DNA of 7,853 nucleotides. It comes from Calditrichota bacterium (GTDB lineage: Bacteria > Zixibacteria > MSB-5A5 > GN15 > FEB-12). Both the position numbers and the translations under genes were made by a program. Where the stretch lies: positions 1 to 7,853 of the forward strand of contig DAOWIC010000061.1 of assembly GCA_030641085.1 (NCBI GenBank), written 5' to 3'. This document shows positions 1 to 6,149 of the stretch, piece after piece. Within the stretch, counting starts at the first letter, position 1. The number at the start of each line of letters is the position of its first letter. The notes below the pieces were generated by a model. That model was not told the DNA's origin. It worked only from the letters and a program-made list of their open reading frames with translations, and did not search any database.

Positions 1-389
1 AGGATGCAGTTATCACCCTCGGGCACCACCTCGTAGGTGGTCCGGGTAACGCCGTATTCCGCGGCCAGTTCCCTGATCTGAGGGGAGTGGGGGTGGCGGG
101 CAAGGTAGAGATCGAGGATCGTCTTGCGCAGGTCGTTGACCTTGGGCGCGTGGGTGTTGACGATCAGGTTCTCCTCGACCGGGTAGAGGCAGGAGGTAAC
201 GTAATTACACCAGCCGTTCCACTCCTCCTTGGTGATCTCCACCACGCACAGGCGGCAGGCGCCGAATGGCTCGACCGCGTCGTGGTGGCACAGAGCCGGA
301 ACATCGATCTTCTCGCGGCGCAGGACCGTAAGAAGCATCTCGCCCTCATTCGCCTGAACGACCCTTCCGTTTATCGTAAGATTTACCAT
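1..389 (-). CDS. NuoG/HydA-type [2Fe-2S] iron-sulfur protein, C-terminus cut by window edge
   Basis: Partial: 129 N-terminal residues are present and the reading frame is still open at base 1. The protein begins with a plant-type [2Fe-2S] ferredoxin fold. Candidate ligands are Cys34, Cys45, Cys48 and Cys67, the spacing seen at the N-terminus of complex I NuoG and of HydA-type subunits; Cys61 is an extra cysteine. The following stretch (residues 98-104, ARHPHSP) sits where NuoG and many HydA proteins carry an HxxxCxxC [4Fe-4S] motif. His99 is kept but both cysteines are missing. The visible part ends at GDNCI, which looks like the first cysteine of a further ferredoxin-type cluster (inference). 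It is the last visible gene of the operon, 9 bases after the NuoF-like gene. The ATG at 389 is supported by AGGAG at 396-400, which overlaps the upstream TAG stop. It probably passes electrons from the NuoEF-like flavin module to a partner. It could be a short bridging subunit, or the start of a hydrogenase or other catalytic subunit; the missing part decides. Confidence 0.85.
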   Translation of the reverse strand, partial: MVNLTINGRVVQANEGEMLLTVLRREKIDVPALCHHDAVEPFGACRLCVVEITKEEWNGWCNYVTSCLYPVEENLIVNTHAPKVNDLRKTILDLYLARHPHSPQIRELAAEYGVTRTTYEVVPEGDNCI

Positions 390-398
390 TCTGCTCTC

Positions 399-2252
399 CT
401 AAAAGACTTCAATGGCATCGTGCATGCAAACCGCATAGCAGGCGCCGCATTTGGTGCATTGTTCCTGGTTGATAACGTGCACCTCTTTTTTCTTGCCGGT
501 AATGGCATTCGTGGCGCAGACGGCGATGCAGGCCATGCACCCGGTACACTTATCGTTTATCTCATAGGTGATCAGCTCGCGGCAGACACCCGCCGGGCAA
601 CGCTTATCACGTATATGGGCTTCGTATTCGTTGCGGAAGTACTTCAGCGTGCTCATCAACGGATTCGGTCCGGAAATACCCAGGCCGCAGAGCGAACCGA
701 GAACCACCATCTCCGACAGCTTCTCCATTTTCTCGATATCCTCTTCCACGCCCTTGCCGTCGCAAATCCGACTGACAATAGCGTGAAGCTGATAAAGACC
801 CTCGCGACAGGGAACACACTTGCCGCAGGATTCATCGACAAGGAACGCGAGGAAATAGCGGGCCAGGTCAACCATGCAGGTGCGGTCGTCCATGACAATC
901 ATGCCGCCCGAACCCATCATCGAACCGACTTCGGTCAGCGAGTCAAAATCAACCGGCAGGTCCAGCATCGACTCCGGTATACATCCGCCCGAGGGACCAC
1001 CGGTCTGCACCGCTTTAAACGGCCGGTTGTCGATGATACCGCCGCCGATATCGTAGATGATCTCGCGCAGGGTGATACCCATCGGAACTTCGATCAGACC
1101 GGTATTGCGAACTTTGCCAACCAGCGAAAACGCTTTGGTGCCGGTGCTTTTCGGAGTGCCGATAGCGGCGAACCAGTCGGCGCCCTTGTTGATGATGATC
1201 GGTATGTTGACAAAGGTCTCGACATTGTTCAGCACCGAGGGTTTGTCATGCAGGCCCTTGACTACCGAGCGGATATACTTCGCACGCGGTTCGCCGATCT
1301 CGCCGCCGACCGAACGCATCAGCGCCGACGACTCGCCGCAGACAAACGCGCCCGCGCCGCGACTGATCTTGATATTGAACGAGAAATCAGTGCCGAGAAT
1401 ATTGTCGCCCAGCAGGCCAATCTCTACGGCCGATTCAATCGCTTTCTGGATGTTCACCACCGCCAGAGGGTATTCTTCCCTGACGTAGATAAAACCTTCG
1501 CTGGCACCGACAGCATAAGCGCCGATCGCCATGCCCTCGAGCACCGCGTGCGGGTCGCCCTCCATGATTGAGCGATCCATAAACGCGCCCGGGTCGCCTT
1601 CGTCGCCGTTACACAGGATATAGTGGGTATCCGACTCGACATCACGGCAGGTGCGCCACTTGCGCCCGGCCGAAAAGCCGCCGCCGCCGCGCCCGCGCAG
1701 GCCCGACTTGGTGACCGATTCGATCACCTCATCCGGTGTCATCTTCTTCAGCACTTTTGCCAGCGCCTGGTAGCCGTCGACGGCGATATAATCGTTGATG
1801 TCGTGCGCGGCGATTTTGCCCAAGTTGCGCAGGGCAATCCGGCGCTGGTGCGAGAAGAAGGAGACATCGTTGTATCGTTCGATCTTCTCGCCGTTTTGCG
1901 GGTCGGTATAGAGTAGTTTTTCGATGGTTTCGTCGTTCTCAATCGACCGCTCGATTATCTGCTGGACATCTTTCGGCTTCACCTTGGTGTAGAAGGTTCC
2001 CCGTGGTTCGATAACCACCAGCGGACCCTGCTCGCAAAAACCGTGACAACCGGTTTCGCACAGGGCTTCCACGGCGAAGTCTTTGATCTTTCTCTCGTCG
2101 AGAACTTTCTTGAAGGCATCCACTATCTTGGCGGCGCCGTTGGCGAGGCAGCCGGTGCCGCAGCAGACAATAACCTTCTTCGGGAATTTCTTTTGCTCGG
2201 CCACGATCTTTTTCTGGGCCTGCTTAAGCTGCGTAGTGTTTTTTACATGCAT
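399..2252 (-). CDS. nuoF: NuoF-like NAD(P)H-binding flavoprotein, long HydB/HndC type with extra Fe-S clusters
   Basis: A 617-residue flavo-iron-sulfur subunit that exchanges electrons between NAD(P)H and iron-sulfur clusters via FMN; cytoplasmic. Domains in order: a thioredoxin-like [2Fe-2S] domain (about 25-105, Cys30/31, Cys35, Cys65, Cys69); the NADH/FMN-binding complex I 51-kDa domain, with the glycine-rich GLRGRGGGGF at 184-193 and the FMN-site motif CNGDEGDPGAFMDR at 214-227; an SLBB-like region; and the N3-type [4Fe-4S] site, Cys476, Cys479, Cys482 and Cys522. At the C-terminus are two ferredoxin [4Fe-4S] motifs, Cys569/572/575/579 and Cys599/602/605/609. Complex I NuoF lacks the N- and C-terminal additions; HydB of electron-bifurcating hydrogenases and HndC have them. 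Cys459, His546, Cys552 and Cys557 may form the extra metal site known in HydB (inference). It starts one base after the NuoE-like gene, so the two are surely co-translated. The partner enzyme is not proven: the operon suggests a 2-oxoacid oxidoreductase rather than a hydrogenase. Confidence 0.95.
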   Translation of the reverse strand: MHVKNTTQLKQAQKKIVAEQKKFPKKVIVCCGTGCLANGAAKIVDAFKKVLDERKIKDFAVEALCETGCHGFCEQGPLVVIEPRGTFYTKVKPKDVQQIIERSIENDETIEKLLYTDPQNGEKIERYNDVSFFSHQRRIALRNLGKIAAHDINDYIAVDGYQALAKVLKKMTPDEVIESVTKSGLRGRGGGGFSAGRKWRTCRDVESDTHYILCNGDEGDPGAFMDRSIMEGDPHAVLEGMAIGAYAVGASEGFIYVREEYPLAVVNIQKAIESAVEIGLLGDNILGTDFSFNIKISRGAGAFVCGESSALMRSVGGEIGEPRAKYIRSVVKGLHDKPSVLNNVETFVNIPIIINKGADWFAAIGTPKSTGTKAFSLVGKVRNTGLIEVPMGITLREIIYDIGGGIIDNRPFKAVQTGGPSGGCIPESMLDLPVDFDSLTEVGSMMGSGGMIVMDDRTCMVDLARYFLAFLVDESCGKCVPCREGLYQLHAIVSRICDGKGVEEDIEKMEKLSEMVVLGSLCGLGISGPNPLMSTLKYFRNEYEAHIRDKRCPAGVCRELITYEINDKCTGCMACIAVCATNAITGKKKEVHVINQEQCTKCGACYAVCMHDAIEVF

Positions 2253-2253
2253 G

Positions 2254-2709
2254 CTATTTAGACCTCAGAATTTTCTTAACGTTGGTGACCTTGACCGAGC
2301 CGTAATACTTGTCATTAACGGCCACCACCGGCGCCATGGCGCAGGCTCCGACACAGGCGACGACCTCAATTGAGTATTCCATGTCCTCGGTCGTCTCGCC
2401 GGCCTTGATACCGAGTTGCGATTCGATCTGGTCCTGGATGAGTTTCGAGCCGCGAATGTGACAGGCGGTGCCGACACAAATGCGAATGACTTTTTTCCCC
2501 TTGGGGTTGAGGCTGAAGGCGTTGTAGAAGGTCGATATCTGAAACACCTTGCTCAGTGGAATATCGAGCGCCGCGGCGGTCTTTTTGAGCGCCTCACAGG
2601 GAAGGTAGTTGTATTCCTTTTGAATATCCTGAAGGATCCCCAGCAGCGATTCTGGACTACGGGGATAACGATCTATTATCTCGGGTAGCTTGCTGAAATC
2701 GTGGTTCAT
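2254..2709 (-). CDS. nuoE: NuoE-like thioredoxin-fold [2Fe-2S] subunit
   Basis: A 151-residue protein of the complex I 24-kDa (NuoE/HydC/HndA) family. An N-terminal helical part (about 1-70) contains the family stretch VFQISTFYNAF at 55-65. A thioredoxin-like [2Fe-2S] domain follows, with ligands Cys78, Cys83, Cys119 and Cys123 (C-x4-C and C-x3-C, the family pattern). In relatives it sits beside the FMN of the NuoF/HydB subunit and carries the N1a-type cluster. The start codon overlaps the stop of the 2-oxoacid oxidoreductase gamma gene by four bases (ATGA, 2706-2709), with AAGGA six bases upstream. Its stop is one base from the NuoF-like start. The overlap joins the two enzyme modules into one translational unit. 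Length and all cysteines are normal for the family. Confidence 0.95.
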   Translation of the reverse strand: MNHDFSKLPEIIDRYPRSPESLLGILQDIQKEYNYLPCEALKKTAAALDIPLSKVFQISTFYNAFSLNPKGKKVIRICVGTACHIRGSKLIQDQIESQLGIKAGETTEDMEYSIEVVACVGACAMAPVVAVNDKYYGSVKVTNVKKILRSK

Positions 2710-3269
2710 ACTTTGTCCTTCTGGCCGAGCTTTTCTAAGGCGAGTTGGTAGCCTCGCTCCAGTACTGCCATGTTTACATCGAGGATCGCCTTTTTGTGGC
2801 CCATCTTCTCCTTGACAACCGCTCGCAGCGAGTCAATCCCAACCACGCCGGTGGCGCCGACAAAAGCACCCAGCATGGCGATATTGGTAGCCTTGATATT
2901 GCCTTCTTCGACCGCGATATCATTGGCGGGAACCAGAAGCTGGGTTATATCGGTTCGGTCGGAGACAACGTCGATGAGCGAACTGTTGATGATAAACAGT
3001 CCGCCCGGCGCTACCCGCGGTCCGAATTTGTCAAACGATGGCCGGTTGAAAACGCAAATACCCTGTGGGGCGTTGATGACCGGCGAGCCGATGCGAACAT
3101 CGGAAATCACTACCGTGCAGTAGGCGGTGCCGCCGCGCATCTCGGGACCGTAAGAGGGCAGCCAGACGACCTTTTTGTCCTCGGCCATACCGGTGTAGGC
3201 CAGAAGCTGTCCGGCGGTCATGATACCCTGGCCGCCGAAACCGGCCAGTGTCACTTCATACTGTTTCAT
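2706..3269 (-). CDS. 2-oxoacid:ferredoxin oxidoreductase, gamma subunit (KorC/PorG type)
   Basis: A 187-residue gamma subunit of a CoA-acylating 2-oxoacid:ferredoxin oxidoreductase (pyruvate/ketoisovalerate family). The glycine-rich N-terminus GFGGQGIMTAG (10-20) and the motif SYGPEMRGGTA (39-49) are signatures of this domain. Together with alpha, beta and the ferredoxin-like delta subunit it forms an enzyme that converts a 2-oxoacid plus CoA to acyl-CoA plus CO2, reducing ferredoxin; it can run in reverse with strong reductant. The start at 3269 has a very good Shine-Dalgarno site (GGAGG, 7 bases upstream) and overlaps the beta stop by four bases. The C-terminus overlaps the NuoE-like start by four bases. 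Substrate (pyruvate, 2-oxoglutarate or branched-chain) cannot be read from this subunit. Confidence 0.95.
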   Translation of the reverse strand: MKQYEVTLAGFGGQGIMTAGQLLAYTGMAEDKKVVWLPSYGPEMRGGTAYCTVVISDVRIGSPVINAPQGICVFNRPSFDKFGPRVAPGGLFIINSSLIDVVSDRTDITQLLVPANDIAVEEGNIKATNIAMLGAFVGATGVVGIDSLRAVVKEKMGHKKAILDVNMAVLERGYQLALEKLGQKDKV

Positions 3270-4033
3270 TTGTCACCCTCCGCCTTGTCGAAGTCCTTAT
3301 AGCAGCCGAGCGGGTAGTAGGGGAGAAGGTTCTCCGCCAGCCATTTGCTGGCCTCCGAGGGCGTCATGCCCCAGTTGGTGGGACAGGTCGAGAGCAACTC
3401 GATAAGAGAGAAGCCGCGATCTTCCAACTGATATTCAAATGCCTTGCGGACGGCCTTTTTCGCCTGAATAATATGCTGCGGCGTGTGTACCGAAACACGT
3501 TGCAGGTAGGCGGGTGTCGCCAGCGCCGCCAACAACTCGACCATGCGAATCGGATAGCCGGTCCGGGAGACGTCCCGCCCTGCCGGGCAGGTCGTCGTCA
3601 CCTGGCCGGGCAGCGTTGTTGGGGCCATCTGCCCGCCGGTCATGCCGTAGATGGTATTATTGACGAATATCGTTGTGAACTTCTCGCCGCGGTTGGCGGC
3701 GTGAATGATCTCGCTCATGCCGATCGAGGCCAGGTCGCCGTCACCCTGGTAGGTGAAGACAACCATGTCCGGGCGCATCCGCTTAAAACCGGTCGCTAGG
3801 GCCGGCGCCCGACCGTGCGGAGCCTCAAGGAAGTCGGTGTCGAAGTAGTTATAAATAAGCACCGAACATCCAACCGGCGCCACCCCGAGCGTATTTTCTC
3901 TGACACCCAGATCATCGAGCGCTTCGGCTACCAGCCGGTGGATAATACCATGCGTACAGCCGGGACAGTAGTGGGTAACCGTCTCCGTCATCGCGTCCGG
4001 CCGGGCGAATATAGTCTGATTCTGCTGATCCAT
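3266..4033 (-). CDS. 2-oxoacid:ferredoxin oxidoreductase, TPP-binding beta subunit (KorB/VorA type)
   Basis: 255 residues from the chosen ATG. This is the thiamine-diphosphate-binding half of the active site. The TPP/Mg motif runs from GDGD (97-100) to NN (125-126). Cys23 and Cys26 (HYCPGC), Cys56 and Cys217 (STCPTNW) fit the single [4Fe-4S] cluster that takes electrons from TPP in this family. Start choice: an in-frame GTG at 4045 would give 259 residues and a 4-base GTGA overlap with the alpha gene. The ATG at 4033, however, has GAGG at 4040-4043 with a 6-base spacing, while the GTG has only a weak purine-rich stretch upstream, so the ATG is preferred. It sits between alpha (8-base gap) and gamma (4-base overlap). 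The CPTNW form of the C-terminal cysteine motif resembles the VOR branch (memory of the family, not a search). Confidence 0.94.
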   Translation of the reverse strand: MDQQNQTIFARPDAMTETVTHYCPGCTHGIIHRLVAEALDDLGVRENTLGVAPVGCSVLIYNYFDTDFLEAPHGRAPALATGFKRMRPDMVVFTYQGDGDLASIGMSEIIHAANRGEKFTTIFVNNTIYGMTGGQMAPTTLPGQVTTTCPAGRDVSRTGYPIRMVELLAALATPAYLQRVSVHTPQHIIQAKKAVRKAFEYQLEDRGFSLIELLSTCPTNWGMTPSEASKWLAENLLPYYPLGCYKDFDKAEGDK

Positions 4034-4039
4034 AGCCGA

Positions 4040-4043
4040 CCTC
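4040..4043 (-). promoter_or_regulatory. Shine-Dalgarno site deciding the beta-subunit start
   Basis: GAGG on the minus strand, 6 bases before the ATG at 4033. It overlaps the TGA stop of the alpha gene (4042-4044). It favours the ATG over the in-frame GTG at 4045, which lies upstream of this site and so could not use it. Confidence 0.65.
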
Positions 4044-5136
4044 ACGCTTTCTTCTTTGCTTTTGTTTTTTTCTGTTTCTCGATCAGCATCATAATCTGTT
4101 CCTTGACCTCTTCCGGAGCAGGCACAACGCCGCCGGTGCGGCCGAAGAAGTTGACCGGCTTTTTGCCCAGGACCGCCTTCTCAACATCTTCCATCATCTG
4201 GGCCGTGCTCATCTCGACGACCAGCACGTCGTTGATGTTTTTCTTGATCGCTTCCTTGTGGATTTGCGGCTCCGGGAAGGGGAAGAGAGTGATTGGTCGG
4301 AACATACCGACCGAGATGCCTTCTTTTTCCAACTGATCGATAGCGGTCTGACAGATTCGCGCCGTCGTACCGTATGAAACAATCATGATCTTATTCTTTG
4401 CCGACACTTTGTACAGTTCGTAACGCACCTCTTCCTTTTTCATCTGATCGTACTTCTCGTGAAGTTCCCAACTGTTTTTCTCCAGCATGTACGGATCGAG
4501 GAAGAGTGACTTAATGACATGTGGTTTGCGGCCTACGGCGCCGGTTGCGACCCAGCTCTTTTCGGGAAGCTCCGGCTCCTCGTAGTGGTCGGGGAACTCG
4601 ACCGGCTCCATCATCTGGCCGATCATACCGTCACCAATCATCATGACCGGGTTGCGGTATTTGTCGGCCAGATGGAAGGCGAGCATCATCAGGTCGACGC
4701 TTTCCTGAATCGTGGAGGGGGCCAGAACCAGCAGGCGATAATCACCGTGACCGCCGCCCTTGACCGACTGGAAATAATCCGATTGCGCCGGCAGAATGCC
4801 GCCTAGTCCGGGACCGCCGCGCATGATATTTACGATCACACACGGCAACTGTGCGCCGGCCATGTATGAGATAGCTTCCTGCATAAGACTGATACCGGGA
4901 CTCGATGAGGTGGTGAAGACCCGCTTGCCGGTCGACGCTGCCCCGAAGAGCATGTTGGCTACGGCCAGTTCGCTCTCTCCCTGGAGAAAGAGACCGCCGA
5001 CCTCGTCCATCCGTTTGGCCAGATATTCGGCCACCTCGGACTGGGGGGTGATGGGATAACAAAAGTAACCTTCCGCGCCGGCTTTCAATGCCGCTTCGGC
5101 TATAGCCTCATTTCCTTTCATCAAAACTCTCGCCAT
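4042..5136 (-). CDS. vorB: 2-oxoacid:ferredoxin oxidoreductase, alpha subunit (VorB-like)
   Basis: A 364-residue alpha subunit carrying the pyrimidine-binding domain and domain II of a 2-oxoacid:ferredoxin oxidoreductase. The N-terminus (MARVLMKGNEAIAEAA), the substrate-side motif CYPITPQSE (26-34), GESELA (53-58), the SSSPGISL segment (77-84) and MRGGPGLGG (105-113) are typical of proteins annotated as 3-methyl-2-oxobutanoate (2-ketoisovalerate) ferredoxin oxidoreductase VorB. Related KorA enzymes for 2-oxoglutarate share the architecture, so substrate is a family-based guess. The C-terminal domain (about 245-345) is the usual transketolase-C-like domain. The last 15 or so residues form a lysine-rich tail (EKQKKTKAKKKA) that looks added to the core. 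The start at 5136 has AGAGGA about 6 bases upstream and lies 23 bases after the delta stop. Confidence 0.95.
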   Translation of the reverse strand: MARVLMKGNEAIAEAALKAGAEGYFCYPITPQSEVAEYLAKRMDEVGGLFLQGESELAVANMLFGAASTGKRVFTTSSSPGISLMQEAISYMAGAQLPCVIVNIMRGGPGLGGILPAQSDYFQSVKGGGHGDYRLLVLAPSTIQESVDLMMLAFHLADKYRNPVMMIGDGMIGQMMEPVEFPDHYEEPELPEKSWVATGAVGRKPHVIKSLFLDPYMLEKNSWELHEKYDQMKKEEVRYELYKVSAKNKIMIVSYGTTARICQTAIDQLEKEGISVGMFRPITLFPFPEPQIHKEAIKKNINDVLVVEMSTAQMMEDVEKAVLGKKPVNFFGRTGGVVPAPEEVKEQIMMLIEKQKKTKAKKKA

Positions 5137-5159
5137 AATAATCCTCTCTCATCCCTCCG

Positions 5160-5393
5160 TTAATACTCGAAGAGGCTGTAGGTCGTACCGTGCGTGTGGA
5201 CCTCAATAGCGACATCGGGACAGGTGATGGCACATATCCGGCAACCGATACAGCGGGAACTGTCATGAACCTCGGCATAATAATACCCCCGGACACTCAA
5301 CTTTCGAGACATCGAAAGGATTCCCTGGGGGCACGCTTTCACACAGAGCTCACAACCTTTGCAGTGATTCTTGTCGACTGTAACTCCGGGCAT
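5160..5393 (-). CDS. 2-oxoacid:ferredoxin oxidoreductase, ferredoxin-like delta subunit (2x[4Fe-4S])
   Basis: A 77-residue bacterial-type ferredoxin domain. Two CxxCxxCxxxCP motifs are complete: Cys11/14/17/21 and Cys48/51/54/58, separated by an insert with the sequence RGYYYAEV (35-42), as in VOR/KOR delta subunits. It carries electrons from the beta-subunit cluster to external ferredoxin or, possibly here, to the NuoEF-like module. The frame is also open one codon upstream with a TTG at 5396. The ATG at 5393 is preferred because AAGGA (5401-5405) lies 7 bases before it but only 4 from the TTG. It follows the P-loop ATPase gene by 39 bases and precedes alpha by 23 bases, all on the same strand. 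Confidence 0.95.
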   Translation of the reverse strand: MPGVTVDKNHCKGCELCVKACPQGILSMSRKLSVRGYYYAEVHDSSRCIGCRICAITCPDVAIEVHTHGTTYSLFEY

Positions 5394-5400
5394 CAATGTT

Positions 5401-5405
5401 TCCTT
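5401..5405 (-). promoter_or_regulatory. Shine-Dalgarno site deciding the delta-subunit start
   Basis: AAGGA on the minus strand with a 7-base spacing to the ATG at 5393. The competing TTG at 5396 would have only 4 bases, which is too short for good initiation. Confidence 0.6.
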
Positions 5406-5432
5406 TACTTTTTCGTCTGTCTCGGTCGACCG

Positions 5433-6149
5433 CTATTCCCAGGGCTTCAAAAGCAGCCTGTTAAGCGGCAGGACCGGAACATCTATCAGCTTAGGATCTA
5501 TTTCATCTAATATATTCTCAAGGGCACTGAGAAACCGTACCGGCAGCGAGGTTTCGTCGCTCACGCGGTGTGAAAGTCTCAGGCCGTCCAAAATCGTCTC
5601 TTCGTTTGTCTCCTCCAGCAAGTGCGTGTTGGAGATTATACCCGTAAACTTGAGACGCGATGCGGTCTCAATTTCACTCATCATCTTCAGGCAGCCTTCC
5701 GCCGTCGCAGTAAACGGCCGGTTGGCGTTGAGCACAAACAACAACTCGTACTCGGCGCCCTCGAACGCATTGGCCAGCGATCCCAGTACCCGTGAACCGG
5801 CGTCGTCACCGCCCACATCCAGCACCACCGTGCCTTCTCGCCGTTCGATAGTGCCCTTTATTTCGGGCAGAATGATCGGCAGGTCGGCGTAAAATTGTCC
5901 GCCGCTGGGATTGACCGATGTGATACCGAGCTTTTCAAGTTCTTTGGCAGCTTCCCGGGAGCGGAAATACGGGTTGACAATATCCAGATCGACAATCGAT
6001 ACGGGGCCAGTCGTTTCTGATTGACTGGTAACGAGATACCTGGCGAGGTTGATGGATACTTCCGATTTGCCGCTACCGTATCCCCCGACTATTATTATGA
6101 TACCGCCGGAAATTGCTGGAGGTTGAAATCGCATCGCGGATAGATTCAT
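5433..6149 (-). CDS. P-loop ATPase/GTPase of the MinD/CobQ-like (SIMIBI) class, first gene of the operon
   Basis: A 238-residue soluble nucleotide-binding protein with no signal peptide or membrane segment. A short hydrophobic strand (IIIIVGG) leads into a Walker A motif, GGYGSGKS at 22-29. A switch-I-like segment follows, VDLDIVNPYFRSRE (53-66). The Walker B strand TVVLDVGGDDAGSR is at 107-120 with Asp111. A likely base-recognition segment is ISNTHL (172-177). This matches the CobQ/CobB/MinD/ParA nucleotide-binding domain; automatic pipelines may call it cobyrinic acid a,c-diamide synthase, but it lacks the glutamine amidotransferase half, so a cobalamin role is not supported. It lies 39 bases before the ferredoxin-like subunit of the 2-oxoacid oxidoreductase on the same strand, suggesting an accessory role such as cluster or complex assembly or activity control (inference). 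ATG at 6149 has only a weak ribosome site; the ATG at 6134 is an alternative. Confidence 0.85.
   Translation of the reverse strand: MNLSAMRFQPPAISGGIIIIVGGYGSGKSEVSINLARYLVTSQSETTGPVSIVDLDIVNPYFRSREAAKELEKLGITSVNPSGGQFYADLPIILPEIKGTIERREGTVVLDVGGDDAGSRVLGSLANAFEGAEYELLFVLNANRPFTATAEGCLKMMSEIETASRLKFTGIISNTHLLEETNEETILDGLRLSHRVSDETSLPVRFLSALENILDEIDPKLIDVPVLPLNRLLLKPWE

Noticed and set aside
87..1571. Long 494-codon plus-strand open frame opposite the NuoF-like and [2Fe-2S] genes
   Set aside because: It is antisense to two genes with complete motifs and shows no recognisable domain; long antisense frames are expected from the codon bias of GC-rich genes.
3579..3593. Near-palindrome CCTGCCGGGCAGG as a possible hairpin or regulatory site
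   Set aside because: It lies inside the beta-subunit coding sequence, encodes ordinary family residues (CPAGRD) and has no T-run; most likely chance.
3248..3799. Plus-strand open frames across the 2-oxoacid oxidoreductase genes (also around 2745-3302, 3815-4336 and 5371-5892)
   Set aside because: All are antisense shadows of well-supported minus-strand genes, with low-complexity or motif-free translations.
5433..6149. Annotation of the ATPase as cobyrinic acid a,c-diamide synthase
   Set aside because: Only the nucleotide-binding domain is present; the glutamine amidotransferase domain and any cobalamin genes are absent.
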